Assembly: GCF_026341035.1 (NCBI RefSeq)
Contig: NZ_JAPEOQ010000002.1
Span: 2,604,001-2,668,000 of the forward strand
Source of the DNA: Streptomyces sp. NBC_01016
GTDB taxonomy: Bacteria > Actinomycetota > Actinomycetes > Streptomycetales > Streptomycetaceae
Direction: 5' to 3'
Length of the DNA stretch: 64,000 nt
The first letter of the stretch is position 1; each line of letters starts with the position of its first letter. A model generated the notes under the pieces. That model made no database searches. It had not been told where the DNA came from and saw only the letters and a program-made list of their open reading frames with translations. Positions 1 through 7,870 of the stretch are shown here, piece by piece. The position numbers were made by a program, and so were the translations under genes.

Positions 1-1
1 C

Positions 2-1255
2 AACGGTCGCCTCTGGTTCGACGGTGTGCGGGTGCCGCGCGAGGCGCTGCTCAACCGGTTCGCCGATGTCACGCCTGACGGCGCGTACGAGAGCCCGATC
101 GAGAACCCCGGCCGCCGTTTCTTCACCATGCTCGGAACCCTGGTCCAGGGGAGGGTCAGCGTCGGTGGAGGCGCGATCAACGCGGCCAAGGTCGCCCTGG
201 CGATCGCCACGAAGTACGCGGTGCGCCGGCGGCAGTTCGAGGCGGCGTCGGACGGCGAGGAGCAGCTGCTCCTCGACTACGGGATGCACCAGCGCCGCCT
301 GCTGCCGTTGCTCGCCCGCACCTACGCCCTGCACTTCGCCCAGGATGTGGTGCGTACCCAGTTGCACGAGGTCTTCTCGGGAGACCAGGACGACGAGCAG
401 GCACGGCGGGAGCTGGAGGCCCGGGCCGCCGGCACGAAGGCGCTGGGCACCTGGCACGCGACACGGACGATCCAGGAGTGCCGCGAGGCGTGCGGCGGCG
501 CCGGCTACCTCGCCGTCAACCGGTTCGCCGCGCTCAAGGCCGACAGCGACGTCTTCACCACCTTCGAGGGCGACAACCACGTCCTGCTGCAGCTCGTGGC
601 GAAGGGGCTCCTCACGAACTACGCGCACGAGTTCGAGGACCTCGACCAGCTCGGCATGGTCCGGTTCGTGACCGGTCAGGCCGTGGAGACGGTCATCGAG
701 AGGACGTCGGTGCACAAGCTGCTGGAGCGCGTGCGCGACCTGCTGCCCGGTGGCGACGAGTGGGACCAGGAGGCCGGCCTGCTCGACCGGGACTACCAAC
801 TCGCCATGGTCCGTTTCCGCGAGGAGCACATGCTCGCCGGCCTGGCCCGGCGGCTCAAGCGCGGGCTGGACGAGAAGGGCGATCCCGGTGTCGTCTTCTC
901 CCACGTACAGGACCACGTGATCTCGGTGGCCCGCGCGCACGTCGAACGCCTGGTCCTCGAGGCGTTCGTCGACAAACTGCGCACGCTGCCGGACGGCGGG
1001 GACGACGGGAACGATGGGAACGACGACGGCAACAAGGTCGCACTGGGGTTGTTGTGCGACCTGTTCGCGCTGTCCACCATCGAGTCCGACCGGGCGTGGT
1101 TCATGGAACACGGTCGGCTGACCGTCCAGCGTTCCAAGGCGATCAGCCGTGAGATCAACAACCTCTGCCGAAAGGTCAGGCCGCTCGCGGTCGATCTCGT
1201 CGACGCATGGGGCATCCCGTCGGCGATGCTGCGCTCTCCGGACCTGGTGGGCTGA
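2..1255 (+). CDS. Acyl-CoA oxidase/dehydrogenase, C-terminal part (cut by window edge)
   Basis: The reading frame is open from the first bases (NGRLWFDGVRVPREALLNRF), so the gene starts upstream and about 417 C-terminal residues are visible. The flavin-binding C-terminal helical region of acyl-CoA oxidases is clear: QECREACGGAGYL, then FTTFEGDNHVLLQLVAKGLL. A second helical half follows, longer than in ordinary acyl-CoA dehydrogenases and typical of the peroxisomal-type oxidase subfamily. The likely reaction is FAD-dependent alpha,beta-desaturation of an acyl-CoA in the cytoplasm. A short Asp/Gly/Asn-rich insert (GGDDGNDGNDDGN) near residue 330 looks like a codon-repeat expansion. The stop codon sits in the loop of a hairpin, convergent with the next gene 15 bp away. 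The family call is firm; substrate and oxidase-versus-dehydrogenase are not settled. Confidence 0.88.
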   Translation, partial: NGRLWFDGVRVPREALLNRFADVTPDGAYESPIENPGRRFFTMLGTLVQGRVSVGGGAINAAKVALAIATKYAVRRRQFEAASDGEEQLLLDYGMHQRRLLPLLARTYALHFAQDVVRTQLHEVFSGDQDDEQARRELEARAAGTKALGTWHATRTIQECREACGGAGYLAVNRFAALKADSDVFTTFEGDNHVLLQLVAKGLLTNYAHEFEDLDQLGMVRFVTGQAVETVIERTSVHKLLERVRDLLPGGDEWDQEAGLLDRDYQLAMVRFREEHMLAGLARRLKRGLDEKGDPGVVFSHVQDHVISVARAHVERLVLEAFVDKLRTLPDGGDDGNDGNDDGNKVALGLLCDLFALSTIESDRAWFMEHGRLTVQRSKAISREINNLCRKVRPLAVDLVDAWGIPSAMLRSPDLVG

Positions 1256-1264
1256 CCCACCAGG
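1243..1264. terminator. Hairpin spanning the acyl-CoA oxidase stop codon
   Basis: CCTGGTGGG and CCCACCAGG form a perfect 9-bp stem around a CTGA loop that contains the stop codon. It lies between two convergent genes 15 bp apart, so it could end transcription from both sides. There is no T-run, as is usual in Streptomyces. Confidence 0.55.
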
Positions 1265-1270
1265 CTGTGC

Positions 1271-1786
1271 TCAGGGCGCGGTGTCGTGTTCGACTTCGAG
1301 TTCGCGCTTGAGGTTGTGCAGCGTCTTCTCGATGTTGCGTTGTTGGAACGTGGCGAACGTCTTCCCGGAGGTGGCGACACGGTCGAAGGCGTTGGCCACG
1401 AATGTCGGCCAGGCGCGCCGGTCGTCGGTCCAGGTCTCCGTCACGCGGGTGCCGCTGCCGACCTCCTCGAACCGGTACTCCCAGGTGGCGATGGGGCCGC
1501 GCAGGAACGGCCGGCTGAGCCCGATCGCATGCACGCGGAACGCGAAGCGGTGACCCGGCTCGGCCGCTGTGACCGTGCATCGGGTCGTCCACCGGAACGC
1601 TCCGCGCTTGTTGCGGCCGACGAACGTGGTGCCGGGGCCGGCCGGCCCCGCGGGTGACTCGTCCGTCGTGCCGAGGTTCTCGGGGCTCCAACGTCCCATG
1701 TCCGCGGGGCGGCTGACGGCCTCGTACGCGGCGTCCGACGACACGGCGATGGTGATGCTGTCGCTCACGGTGAAGACGCGGGCCAC
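1271..1786 (-). CDS. SRPBCC (START/polyketide-cyclase-like) family protein
   Basis: A 171-residue protein beginning VARVFTVSDSITIAVSSDAA, the usual N-terminal beta strand of SRPBCC lipid/ligand-binding folds. Later WSPENLGT, GHRFAFRV and TWEYRFEEVGSGTRVTETW match the family's antiparallel beta-sheet. The GTG start at 1786 is chosen because GGAGG lies 6 bases upstream; an ATG 39 bases further up lacks a comparable site. Members bind hydrophobic ligands or act as aromatase/cyclase-like proteins, and no substrate can be inferred. It is transcribed alone, convergent with the acyl-CoA oxidase and divergent from dps. Confidence 0.8.
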   Translation of the reverse strand: MARVFTVSDSITIAVSSDAAYEAVSRPADMGRWSPENLGTTDESPAGPAGPGTTFVGRNKRGAFRWTTRCTVTAAEPGHRFAFRVHAIGLSRPFLRGPIATWEYRFEEVGSGTRVTETWTDDRRAWPTFVANAFDRVATSGKTFATFQQRNIEKTLHNLKRELEVEHDTAP

Positions 1787-1866
1787 GGGGTTCCTCCAAC
1801 TGACGGCATTCGGCTTCCGACTCACGACGCGAACTTACTGCTGAGTAGGAGCATCGCATGTCGAGG

Positions 1867-1891
1867 GCATACCGAGCAGGAAGGGGGGTAC
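1867..1891 (+). promoter_or_regulatory. Candidate sigma-B-type promoter of dps
   Basis: GCAT-N15-GGGTAC matches the Streptomyces sigma-B family consensus (GNNT, 14-16 bp, GGGTA C/T). The predicted transcript would start near 1900, giving a leader of about 25 bases before the dps ATG at 1925. The -10 element is exact and the -35 is a degenerate four-base match. Confidence 0.5.
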
Positions 1892-1924
1892 GGGGTCGGG
1901 GCAATCCCGTACGAGACAGGAGAT

Positions 1925-2488
1925 ATGACGTTGACCTCCGAGGCTGCCCCGAAGTACACCGCGCCCGGCATCACGGCCAAGGATGCCGGGACCATGATCT
2001 CGCTGCTCCAGCAGCGTCTGCATGCGCTGAACGACCTTCATCTGACGCTGAAGCACGTGCACTGGAACGTCGTGGGCCCGCATTTCATCGCCGTGCACGA
2101 AATGCTCGACCCGCAGGTCGACCGCGTCCGGGCCATGGCCGATGACGTCGCCGAGCGCATGGCCACCCTGGGCGGGGTCGCCCATGGCACGCCGGGCGCG
2201 CTGGTCGCGGAGCGCTCGTGGCAGGACTACAGCGTGGGCCGGGCCGATGCCATCGCCCATCTCGGTGCGCTCGATCTCGTCTACACCGGTGTGATCGGGG
2301 ACCTGCGTGCCGCGGTCAAGGAGGTGGGAGCCGTCGACGCGGCCACCGAGGACCTGCTGATCGGGCAGCTGCGGGACCTGGAACAGTTCCAGTGGTTCGT
2401 GCGAGCCCATCTGGAGACCTCCGGCGGCACCCTCGCCACGGCCGACGCCTCCACCGAACTGGACGCGGCGCGTTCCAGCGCACGGTGA
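1925..2488 (+). CDS. dps: Dps-family ferritin-like DNA-protecting protein
   Basis: A 187-residue protein of the Dps family, dodecameric ferritin-like proteins that oxidise and store iron and protect DNA during stress. The diagnostic segment is LKHVHWNVVGPHFIAVHEML (about residues 38-57), carrying the His/Asp/Glu ferroxidase pattern shared between subunits, followed by a helical bundle ending near VRAHLETSGG. AGGAG lies just upstream of the ATG. A sigma-B-type promoter match lies 34 bases upstream of the start, which fits the sigma-dependent osmotic and oxidative stress control known for Streptomyces dpsA. It is followed by an anti-sigma-type ATPase and a sigma factor. The Ala/Ser/Glu-rich tail (about 20 residues) is unlike the core and may bind DNA or be dispensable. 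Confidence 0.92.
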   Translation: MTLTSEAAPKYTAPGITAKDAGTMISLLQQRLHALNDLHLTLKHVHWNVVGPHFIAVHEMLDPQVDRVRAMADDVAERMATLGGVAHGTPGALVAERSWQDYSVGRADAIAHLGALDLVYTGVIGDLRAAVKEVGAVDAATEDLLIGQLRDLEQFQWFVRAHLETSGGTLATADASTELDAARSSAR

Positions 2489-2598
2489 CCGACACCGCGC
2501 CGACCGAGACAGGGCAGGTGCGTAACCCGGGCAACGTGTGGGGCCCTCCGGGTCGGGCAGACGAATACGGACCGATCCGATGAGAGCGGTGACCGCAC

Positions 2599-3042
2599 AT
2601 GTACGACGCCACAGCCGAAGGCGTGATGACCGTTGTGGAAGCGGTGGGAACGGTGGAAACGGCACCAGAGCCGGAGTGCGAGGACATCAGCTGCGCGGAC
2701 GCCCGGATGCAGGTCCGCTCGGTACTGAAGGAGGCGTGCGGCGGCCTGTCCCTGGCCCGCGCGCAGCAACTGCGCGACGACGCGCTGCTCGTGGTGAGCG
2801 AGTTGATCACGAACGCGCTGCTGCACGCGGGAGCCGTGACCGGCTTCCGCGCCCGACTGGCCGGGAACGAGCTGCAATTGCGGGTCAGTGATGCCAGCCC
2901 TGAGGTGCCGAAGGACCTGTCGCCGGTGCTCGGCCGTCAGGGCGGGTACGGCTGGACGATCGTCCAGCGCCTGTGCTCGCGCGTGCAGGTCGACAGGGAG
3001 CCGGGCGGGAAGACGGTCACAGCCGTCCTGGCTCTGGCGTGA
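2599..3042 (+). CDS. HATPase-domain anti-sigma-type regulatory protein
   Basis: A 147-residue single-domain GHKL ATPase of the RsbW/SpoIIAB-like group common in Streptomyces. Visible boxes are the N-box VVSELITNALLHAG (about residues 71-84), the G1-like VSDASPEVP and GGYGWTIVQRL. Such proteins bind a sigma factor or a STAS antagonist and may phosphorylate the latter. It directly precedes a sigma-B/F-type factor, so control of that sigma factor is the simplest inference. The ATG at 2599 gives a 45-residue N-terminal extension before the domain; starts further in are possible. No strong ribosome-binding site is visible at 2599. Confidence 0.82.
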   Translation: MYDATAEGVMTVVEAVGTVETAPEPECEDISCADARMQVRSVLKEACGGLSLARAQQLRDDALLVVSELITNALLHAGAVTGFRARLAGNELQLRVSDASPEVPKDLSPVLGRQGGYGWTIVQRLCSRVQVDREPGGKTVTAVLALA

Positions 3043-3073
3043 ACGCCGTGTGACAGGACACATCTGACCGTAT

Positions 3074-3098
3074 GTATACGCGCATGACATGGGGGTAA
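3074..3098 (+). promoter_or_regulatory. Possible sigma-B-type promoter of the first sigma factor
   Basis: GTAT-N15-GGGTAA resembles the GNNT-N14-16-GGGTA(C/T) consensus, with one mismatch at the last -10 base. It lies 62 bases upstream of the sigma-factor ATG, where autoregulation would be expected. Confidence 0.35.
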
Positions 3099-3159
3099 CC
3101 GCAGGCGTACGAGGATGGATGCCCGAAGCTCACACGACGAGAGACAGGGGACAACGGCA

Positions 3160-4029
3160 ATGACCACCGCGGCAGTTCACCAGCAGACGCACATCACGGC
3201 CGACGAGGCCGAGGTGAATCTGATCGAGCGCGCCTATGCCGATCCTTCCTCTGTTCGCCCGAAGGACGCCCGAGAGATCGGGCGGCACTTCTTCGACCGC
3301 CTCGCTCGGCTGGAGGAGGGCACGCACGAGTACAGCTACGTGCGCAACGTGCTGATCGAGATGAATCTCTCTCTGGTGCGGTACGCGGCCGCCAGGTTCA
3401 GGCACCGTGGGCCCGAGGAGATGGAGGACATCGTCCAGGTCGGCACGATCGGCCTGATCAAGGCGATCGACCGGTTCGAGCTGACCCGCGAGGTCGAGTT
3501 CACGTCGTTCGCCGTGCCCTACATCGTCGGTGAGATCAAGCGGTTCTTCCGTGACACGTCCTGGGCCGTGCATGTGCCGCGCCGTTTGCAGGAGGCGCGG
3601 GTCGAACTGTCCAAGGCGAAGGAGGAGTTGAGCACCCGGCTGGGCCGCTCGCCCTCGACGGCGGAGCTGGCGGAGCTGATGCAGCTCGACGTGACGGAGG
3701 TGGCCGAGGCGCAGAAGGCGTCCAACGGCTACAACAGCGTCTCCCTGGACGCGGCGGTGAACGGGGCCGACGACGAGTCCGACACGATGCTTGCCGAGTT
3801 CATCGGCATCGACGAGGACCGCTTCGAACTCGTCGAGAACTTCCACTCCCTCGCCCCGCTGATCGTGGACCTGAATGAGCGGGACCGGCGCCTGATCCAT
3901 CTCCGCTTCGTCGAGGAGCGCACCCAGCAGGAGATCGCCGACGAGCTCGGCTGCTCCCAGATGCATGTGTCCCGCCTGATCTCGAAGGTGGTCGCCCGGC
4001 TCCGCGAGGGGCTGATGGCGGCGGAGTAA
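3160..4029 (+). CDS. RNA polymerase sigma factor, sigma-B/F/G subfamily
   Basis: A 289-residue alternative sigma factor. Region 2 spans about residues 60-130 (LVRYAAARFRHRGPEEMEDI, then VGTIGLIKAIDRFELTREVE and FTSFAVPYIVGEIKRFFRD). Region 3 follows (WAVHVPRRLQEARVELSKAK). Region 4 has a helix-turn-helix near the C terminus (TQQEIADELGCSQMHVSRLI). Length and the missing region 1.1 fit the stress/sporulation sigma-B/F/G group. The ATG at 3160 is preceded by ACAGGGGA; an upstream in-frame ATG (3115) has no such site. It recognises promoters of the GNNT...GGGTA kind in this family, several of which occur nearby. The HATPase gene immediately upstream is the probable anti-sigma factor. Confidence 0.93.
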   Translation: MTTAAVHQQTHITADEAEVNLIERAYADPSSVRPKDAREIGRHFFDRLARLEEGTHEYSYVRNVLIEMNLSLVRYAAARFRHRGPEEMEDIVQVGTIGLIKAIDRFELTREVEFTSFAVPYIVGEIKRFFRDTSWAVHVPRRLQEARVELSKAKEELSTRLGRSPSTAELAELMQLDVTEVAEAQKASNGYNSVSLDAAVNGADDESDTMLAEFIGIDEDRFELVENFHSLAPLIVDLNERDRRLIHLRFVEERTQQEIADELGCSQMHVSRLISKVVARLREGLMAAE

Positions 4030-4073
4030 AGCCGTCTGGATGCCCACTGGATGCCTTCTGTAGAGAATTGAGT

Positions 4074-4106
4074 GCGCTGCGCCGCCCATTCCGGGCGGCG
4101 CAGCGC
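4074..4106 (+). terminator. Strong intrinsic terminator hairpin after the sigma factor
   Basis: A perfect 14-bp GC-rich stem (GCGCTGCGCCGCCC and its complement) with loop ATTCC, 45 bases after the sigma-factor stop codon. Confidence 0.75.
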
Positions 4107-4146
4107 CATGTTCACGGTGAAGACGTCCGCGATCCCCGAAACGAGC

Positions 4147-4194
4147 GCGCCCGTGGTGGGCCGCTCCATGAAAGGAGCGGACCACCACGGGCGC
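4147..4194. terminator. Second long hairpin between convergent genes
   Basis: A 13-bp outer stem (GCGCCCGTGGTGG/CCACCACGGGCGC) and a 7-bp inner stem (CCGCTCC/GGAGCGG) are separated by one G-A mismatch and closed by ATGAAA. It lies just beyond the csbD stop codon and probably terminates that minus-strand gene. Confidence 0.72.
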
Positions 4195-4207
4195 GAGCGC
4201 GGTGAAT

Positions 4208-4381
4208 TCAGTGCTTGCCGATGTCCTTGGTCTTTTCCTTTGCCTGGCGGGCGTCGCCCTTCATTTGCTGGGCGCGGCCTTCTGCTGTGAGGCGTTCGTT
4301 GCCCACGGCGCGTCCGGCGGCTTCCTTGGCGGCGCCAGTGACCTGCTCGGTCTTTGCCTTGGCCTTCTCGCCGGCGGTCAT
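4208..4381 (-). CDS. CsbD-like small stress protein
   Basis: A 57-residue, Lys/Glu/Ala-rich protein: it opens MTAGEKAKAKTEQVTGAAKE and ends EKTKDIGKH. The pattern GEKAKAKTEQVTGAAKEAAG...AEGRAQQMKGDARQAKEK is the CsbD-like signature, a sigma-B-dependent stress protein family of unknown biochemical role. AAGGAG lies about 11 bases upstream of the ATG. It stands alone on the minus strand between a sigma factor and a PP2C phosphatase, in line with the stress theme. It is too short for many gene finders. Confidence 0.85.
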   Translation of the reverse strand: MTAGEKAKAKTEQVTGAAKEAAGRAVGNERLTAEGRAQQMKGDARQAKEKTKDIGKH

Positions 4382-4606
4382 TTCCGCTCACACTCCTTGG
4401 CATCGACATCATGTGCTGCCCTCCGATTGGCCACTCTGCAGCGAGGCAAACATCCTCGAGGCCATCGGATCCTGTGCCGTGTCTTTTGCGGTGTCTTTCG
4501 GCGGCATCTGCCGCCAGGTGTCACCAGGAGGAAAAGGGGCCCACCTCGCGTGCGTGAGATGAAGTGGGCTTCTCGAGAGAAAGTGCGGGCTCTGTCGCCG
4601 ATTTCG

Positions 4607-4630
4607 GTTTGTCTCCGCCGTCTTGGGTAC
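4607..4630 (+). promoter_or_regulatory. Sigma-B-type promoter of the PP2C/B12-sensor operon
   Basis: GTTT-N14-GGGTAC is a full match to the consensus recognised by Streptomyces sigma-B-family factors, both elements and the spacing being ideal. The predicted start is near 4640, leaving a leader of about 120 bases. Confidence 0.7.
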
Positions 4631-4731
4631 CCGGCGCGTGCTCTTGACGGCTCGGCGGTTTTTGTCGAGTGGCGGGGCCGTGGGTGTGCAAGGTCGGACG
4701 TGGTTGTCAAGGGTTCCAACGAAGGGTGGTG

Positions 4732-4754
4732 GGGTCCCGCACTGTGCGGGACCC
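4732..4754 (+). promoter_or_regulatory. Inverted repeat immediately before the PP2C start codon
   Basis: GGGTCCCGCA and TGCGGGACCC form a perfect 10-bp stem with loop CTG, ending 5 bases before the ATG at 4760. As RNA it would hide the initiation region; as DNA it could be an operator. No ribosome-binding site is visible between it and the start, so it either regulates translation or the true start is elsewhere. Confidence 0.5.
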
Positions 4755-4759
4755 GCGTG

Positions 4760-6433
4760 ATGAAGTCCCCAACGGAGCCGGTGAGTTCCCGAAGCGCCAG
4801 ACCTGCTGCCGGCCTCGGCGCGACGTACCCGTCGGTCACGGTGGACGGGGCAGGCCGCGTGCTGTCCTGCAGCGGCGAGGCCGTCGCCCTCCTGGAGGGT
4901 GTGCGGACCGGCGCGCTGCTCGCGGACGTGGCGCCTTCCTGGCTGGCCGAAGCGCACGCCGACATCGCCGGGGCCGCCGCGGACGGCGGAGCGGGTCCGT
5001 CCGCGGCGGTGAGAGGCCGCATCGGCGAGGCGACGGTGGACGCGTTCCCGAGCCGCGCGGCCGACGGCGGAGTGTCGTGGCGGCTGGTCGACGACCGTGA
5101 ACTGCGCAACGTACAAGCGGAGTTGGCCCGCGAGAGGGCCCGCTCGCAAGTCCTGCGGGAGGTGTCCGGCGAGCTTCTGGCATCGCTGAACGTGGACCGA
5201 TGCATGGAAGCGACCGCCCGCATGGCCGCGGCGCATCTCGCGGACGCGGCGGTCGTCGTCGGCGTCCGGTCCGGCCGCATGTATCCCGTCACCCGCTGCT
5301 CCACCGGCGGGCCGGTGGAGCAGGAGAAGGTCGAGCTGGATCCGCAAAGCATGCCGGGCCTCGCGGAGGCGCTGGCGGGCTTCCCTCCCGTGCCGTCGCG
5401 ATGGATCGACCCGGGCCTCGTCCCGGACTGGGTGGTCCCGGAGCAGTTCACGGCCGGGCGGGCGCAGATCGGCTCCATCGTGGTGGTGCCGCTGCCCGGG
5501 CACGGTCTGCCGGCCGGGGCCATCGTGCTGCTGCGGCAGAGCCGGGAAGCGGTGTTCAGCGAAGCCGAGGAGGCCCTCGTCCGGCTCTTCGCCGCCCGCG
5601 CGGGCGTGGCCCTGTCCTCGGCGCGCGTCTATGCCGAGCAGGTCCACATCACGGACGTACTGATGCGGGAGCTGCTGCCCCCGGCCCTGGAGAGCGTGCA
5701 CGGCATCGACTACTCCGGCCGCTACCGGGCGGCGTCGGCCACCGATCGGATCGGTGGCGACTTCTACGACGTGCATCCCGCCGACAGCGACGACGCGGAG
5801 ACCTTCGTGGTCCTGGGCGACGTGTGCGGCAAGGGGCTCGAGGCCGCCGTACTGACCGGGAAGATCCGCAACACGATCGAGGCGCTGCTGCCGTTCGCCG
5901 CCGACCACCTCAAGCTGCTCGCGCTGCTCAACAACGCGCTGCTGTCCTCGCGCCATTCACGGTTCGTGACACTCGCCCTGGCCTCCGTCCGGCGTGAAGG
6001 AAGCCGCGTACGGCTGCGGGTCTCCAGTGCCGGACACCCCGCCCCCCTGATCCTGCGTGCCGACGGACGGGTGGAAGAGGTGGACACCAAGGGCGTGCTG
6101 ATAGGAGTCCTCCCCACGGACCAAGTCACGATCACCACCGCGGCCGTGGACCTCGCACCGGGGGAGACCTGTCTCCTCTACTCCGACGGCGTCACCGAAG
6201 CCCGCGGCGGCCCGCTCGGCGATGTGATGTTCGGCGAACAGCGCCTGCACAACACGCTGTCCGAGTGCGCGGGCCTGCCCGCCGAAGCGGTCACCGAACG
6301 GCTCCAGATGGTCACCGCGCAATGGGTCGGCGACGGGCCGCACGACGACACGGCCGTACTGGCCATCACCGCGCCGCCCACCAGCCACCACGTGGCCGTG
6401 GACGGACACACCCGAGGCAGGTTCGCTTCATGA
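4760..6433 (+). CDS. PP2C-type (SpoIIE-like) phosphatase with PAS-like and GAF domains
   Basis: A 557-residue cytoplasmic phosphatase of the RsbU/RsbP kind, which dephosphorylates STAS antagonists to release sigma factors. An N-terminal PAS-like segment (about residues 20-110: YPSVTVDGAGRVLSCSGEAV) and a short coiled coil are followed by a GAF domain (about 140-300) and the PPM/SpoIIE domain (about 315-540). Metal-binding motifs are GGDFYDV, GDVCGKGLEAAV, YSDGVTEAR and DDTAVLAI. The ATG at 4760 is used because sequence similarity begins just after it; the frame is open further upstream without domain content. It is translationally coupled (ATGA) to a cobalamin-binding protein and preceded by a perfect sigma-B-type promoter, so it is probably both a regulator and a target of the stress sigma network. 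Confidence 0.88.
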   Translation: MKSPTEPVSSRSARPAAGLGATYPSVTVDGAGRVLSCSGEAVALLEGVRTGALLADVAPSWLAEAHADIAGAAADGGAGPSAAVRGRIGEATVDAFPSRAADGGVSWRLVDDRELRNVQAELARERARSQVLREVSGELLASLNVDRCMEATARMAAAHLADAAVVVGVRSGRMYPVTRCSTGGPVEQEKVELDPQSMPGLAEALAGFPPVPSRWIDPGLVPDWVVPEQFTAGRAQIGSIVVVPLPGHGLPAGAIVLLRQSREAVFSEAEEALVRLFAARAGVALSSARVYAEQVHITDVLMRELLPPALESVHGIDYSGRYRAASATDRIGGDFYDVHPADSDDAETFVVLGDVCGKGLEAAVLTGKIRNTIEALLPFAADHLKLLALLNNALLSSRHSRFVTLALASVRREGSRVRLRVSSAGHPAPLILRADGRVEEVDTKGVLIGVLPTDQVTITTAAVDLAPGETCLLYSDGVTEARGGPLGDVMFGEQRLHNTLSECAGLPAEAVTERLQMVTAQWVGDGPHDDTAVLAITAPPTSHHVAVDGHTRGRFAS

Positions 6434-7641
6434 CCACATCAGACGTCACCACACACGCCACATCAGATGTCACCACACGCACCACATCAGACGTCACCAC
6501 GCACACCGCATCACACGCCACATCAGACATCACCGCACACACCGCATCAGGCGTCACCGCACACAGGGCGGCGCCCAGCCACGACGAACTCCGCGAGCAG
6601 TTGTGGCGCGCGGCGGTCGACTGCGACGTGATCCATGCCGTGGCCCTCGTACGGTATGCCGTGGGCGACGGCACTTCCTCGCAGGTGCTGGCCGCGGCGG
6701 AGCGGACGCTGCTGCAACTGATCGCGCCGGTGCAGGAACGCGTCGGCATCCAATGGGCGGCCAACGCCATCACGGTGGCGCAGGAGCACGCGGCGACCGC
6801 CATCAACGAACGCTGCGTGTCCGCCGTCGCCGACCTGGCCGCTCCCGCACTGGCCGACGCGGCGCCGCTGGGCCGGGTGACGGTCGCCTGCGTGGACGGC
6901 GAATGGCACGCCCTGCCCGCCCGCCTGGTCGCCGAGGTGCTGCGCCTGCGCGGCTGGCACGTGGACTACCTGGGCGCACAGGTCCCCACCGAGCACCTCA
7001 TGGCCCACCTCCACCAACGGCCGAACGACGCCGTACTGCTGTCCTCGTCGATCTCCGCGCATCTGCCCACCGCCCACACGGCGATCAGCGCCTGCCAGGC
7101 CTCCGGCGTCCCCGTCATGGCCGGCGGCGCCGCGTTCGGCCCCCAAGGCCGATACGCCCACCGCATGCAGGCCGCCTGGGCCCCGGACGCCCTCGGTGCC
7201 CACACCCTGCTGAAGCAGGGCCTCGAACGGCCCACCGCGGACGCGGCCCGCCTGCCCGACCTGGACCTGCCGCATCTGAACGACCAGGAGTACACGCTGG
7301 TAAGGCAGACGAAACGGCAGCTGGTCACCCAGACCCTCACCGACATCGAGGACGCGTTCCCTCCCATGCGCTCCTACACCGAGTACCAACTCGAGCGCAC
7401 CGCCGAGGACATCGACCACATCGTCACTCACCTGGCCACCGCCGTGTACGTCGACGACGCCGACCTGTTCACCGTCTTCATCACGTGGACCGCCGACATC
7501 CTCCGGGCCCGGAACGTCCCGCCGCAGAGCCTGCTGCCCGCCCTCGACTCCCTGCGGCGCCAACTGAACGACTTTCCGCGCGCCACCGGCATCCTCACCG
7601 CCGCGCGTACCGCCCTCGCCGTTCCCGCACAGCCCGCATGA
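6430..7641 (+). CDS. Cobalamin (B12)-binding-domain protein coupled to the PP2C phosphatase
   Basis: A 403-residue protein whose start overlaps the phosphatase stop (ATGA). Residues 1-45 are an unusual Thr/Ser/His repeat (TTSDVTTHATSDVTTRTTSD and onward) encoded by a degenerate tandem DNA repeat. A helical B12-binding cap follows (about 55-145, ELREQLWRAAVDCDVIHAVA and NAITVAQEHAATAINERCVS), then a Rossmann-like B12 domain (about 150-270, CVDGEWHALPARLVAEVLRL). The DGEWHALP stretch aligns with the E/D-x-H-x-x-G motif that supplies the lower-ligand His, with Pro replacing Gly. About 110 C-terminal residues are helical and unassigned. There is no DNA-binding domain, unlike LitR/CarH. Context suggests a light or cobalamin sensor feeding the phosphatase; that role is inference. 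Confidence 0.78.
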   Translation: MTTSDVTTHATSDVTTRTTSDVTTHTASHATSDITAHTASGVTAHRAAPSHDELREQLWRAAVDCDVIHAVALVRYAVGDGTSSQVLAAAERTLLQLIAPVQERVGIQWAANAITVAQEHAATAINERCVSAVADLAAPALADAAPLGRVTVACVDGEWHALPARLVAEVLRLRGWHVDYLGAQVPTEHLMAHLHQRPNDAVLLSSSISAHLPTAHTAISACQASGVPVMAGGAAFGPQGRYAHRMQAAWAPDALGAHTLLKQGLERPTADAARLPDLDLPHLNDQEYTLVRQTKRQLVTQTLTDIEDAFPPMRSYTEYQLERTAEDIDHIVTHLATAVYVDDADLFTVFITWTADILRARNVPPQSLLPALDSLRRQLNDFPRATGILTAARTALAVPAQPA

Positions 7642-7659
7642 CGGGGTCCTCGGCGCCCC

Positions 7660-7803
7660 TCAGCGGCGGCGCAGCCGAGCGAGCCATCCGCGTGCCTGGG
7701 CCTGCCTGCGGGGGTCCGATGCCGTCCGGCGCGCCCTCGCGATCGTCCGCCTGCCCTGCGGACTGCGGCTGTACTGCTTGATCCGGTTGAGAATGCCGGC
7801 CAT
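7660..7803 (-). CDS. Small basic protein of unknown function
   Basis: A 47-residue, very basic protein beginning MAGILNRIKQYSRSPQGRRT and ending in RRR. A good GGAGGA site lies 3 bases before the ATG at 7803. Short conserved proteins of this look are common in Streptomyces, and I know no function for them. A possible sigma-B-type promoter lies upstream. It converges with the B12-sensor gene 18 bp away. Confidence 0.65.
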   Translation of the reverse strand: MAGILNRIKQYSRSPQGRRTIARARRTASDPRRQAQARGWLARLRRR

Positions 7804-7870
7804 GAGTCCTCCATGATGTCTGTCGTTCTTCGACAAGAGCAGCGTCACTGCATCCTCGCTCTCTCTGCTG

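Larger units (their letters stand above)
4382..4759. other. Divergent intergenic region, csbD / PP2C operon
   Basis: This 378-bp stretch holds no convincing gene. It contains the sigma-B-type promoter at 4607-4630 reading toward the phosphatase, a small GGCGGCA/TGCCGCC hairpin near 4502-4517 and a perfect inverted repeat at 4732-4754. No sigma-B-type match was found for csbD itself. Confidence 0.6.

Noticed and set aside
4447..4470. Sigma-B-type promoter for csbD
   Set aside because: A GTTT is present on the minus strand but no GGGTA-like -10 lies at 14-16 bp.
4202..4759. Upstream extension of the PP2C frame to 743 residues
   Set aside because: It is antisense to csbD, contains the promoter, and has no domain content.
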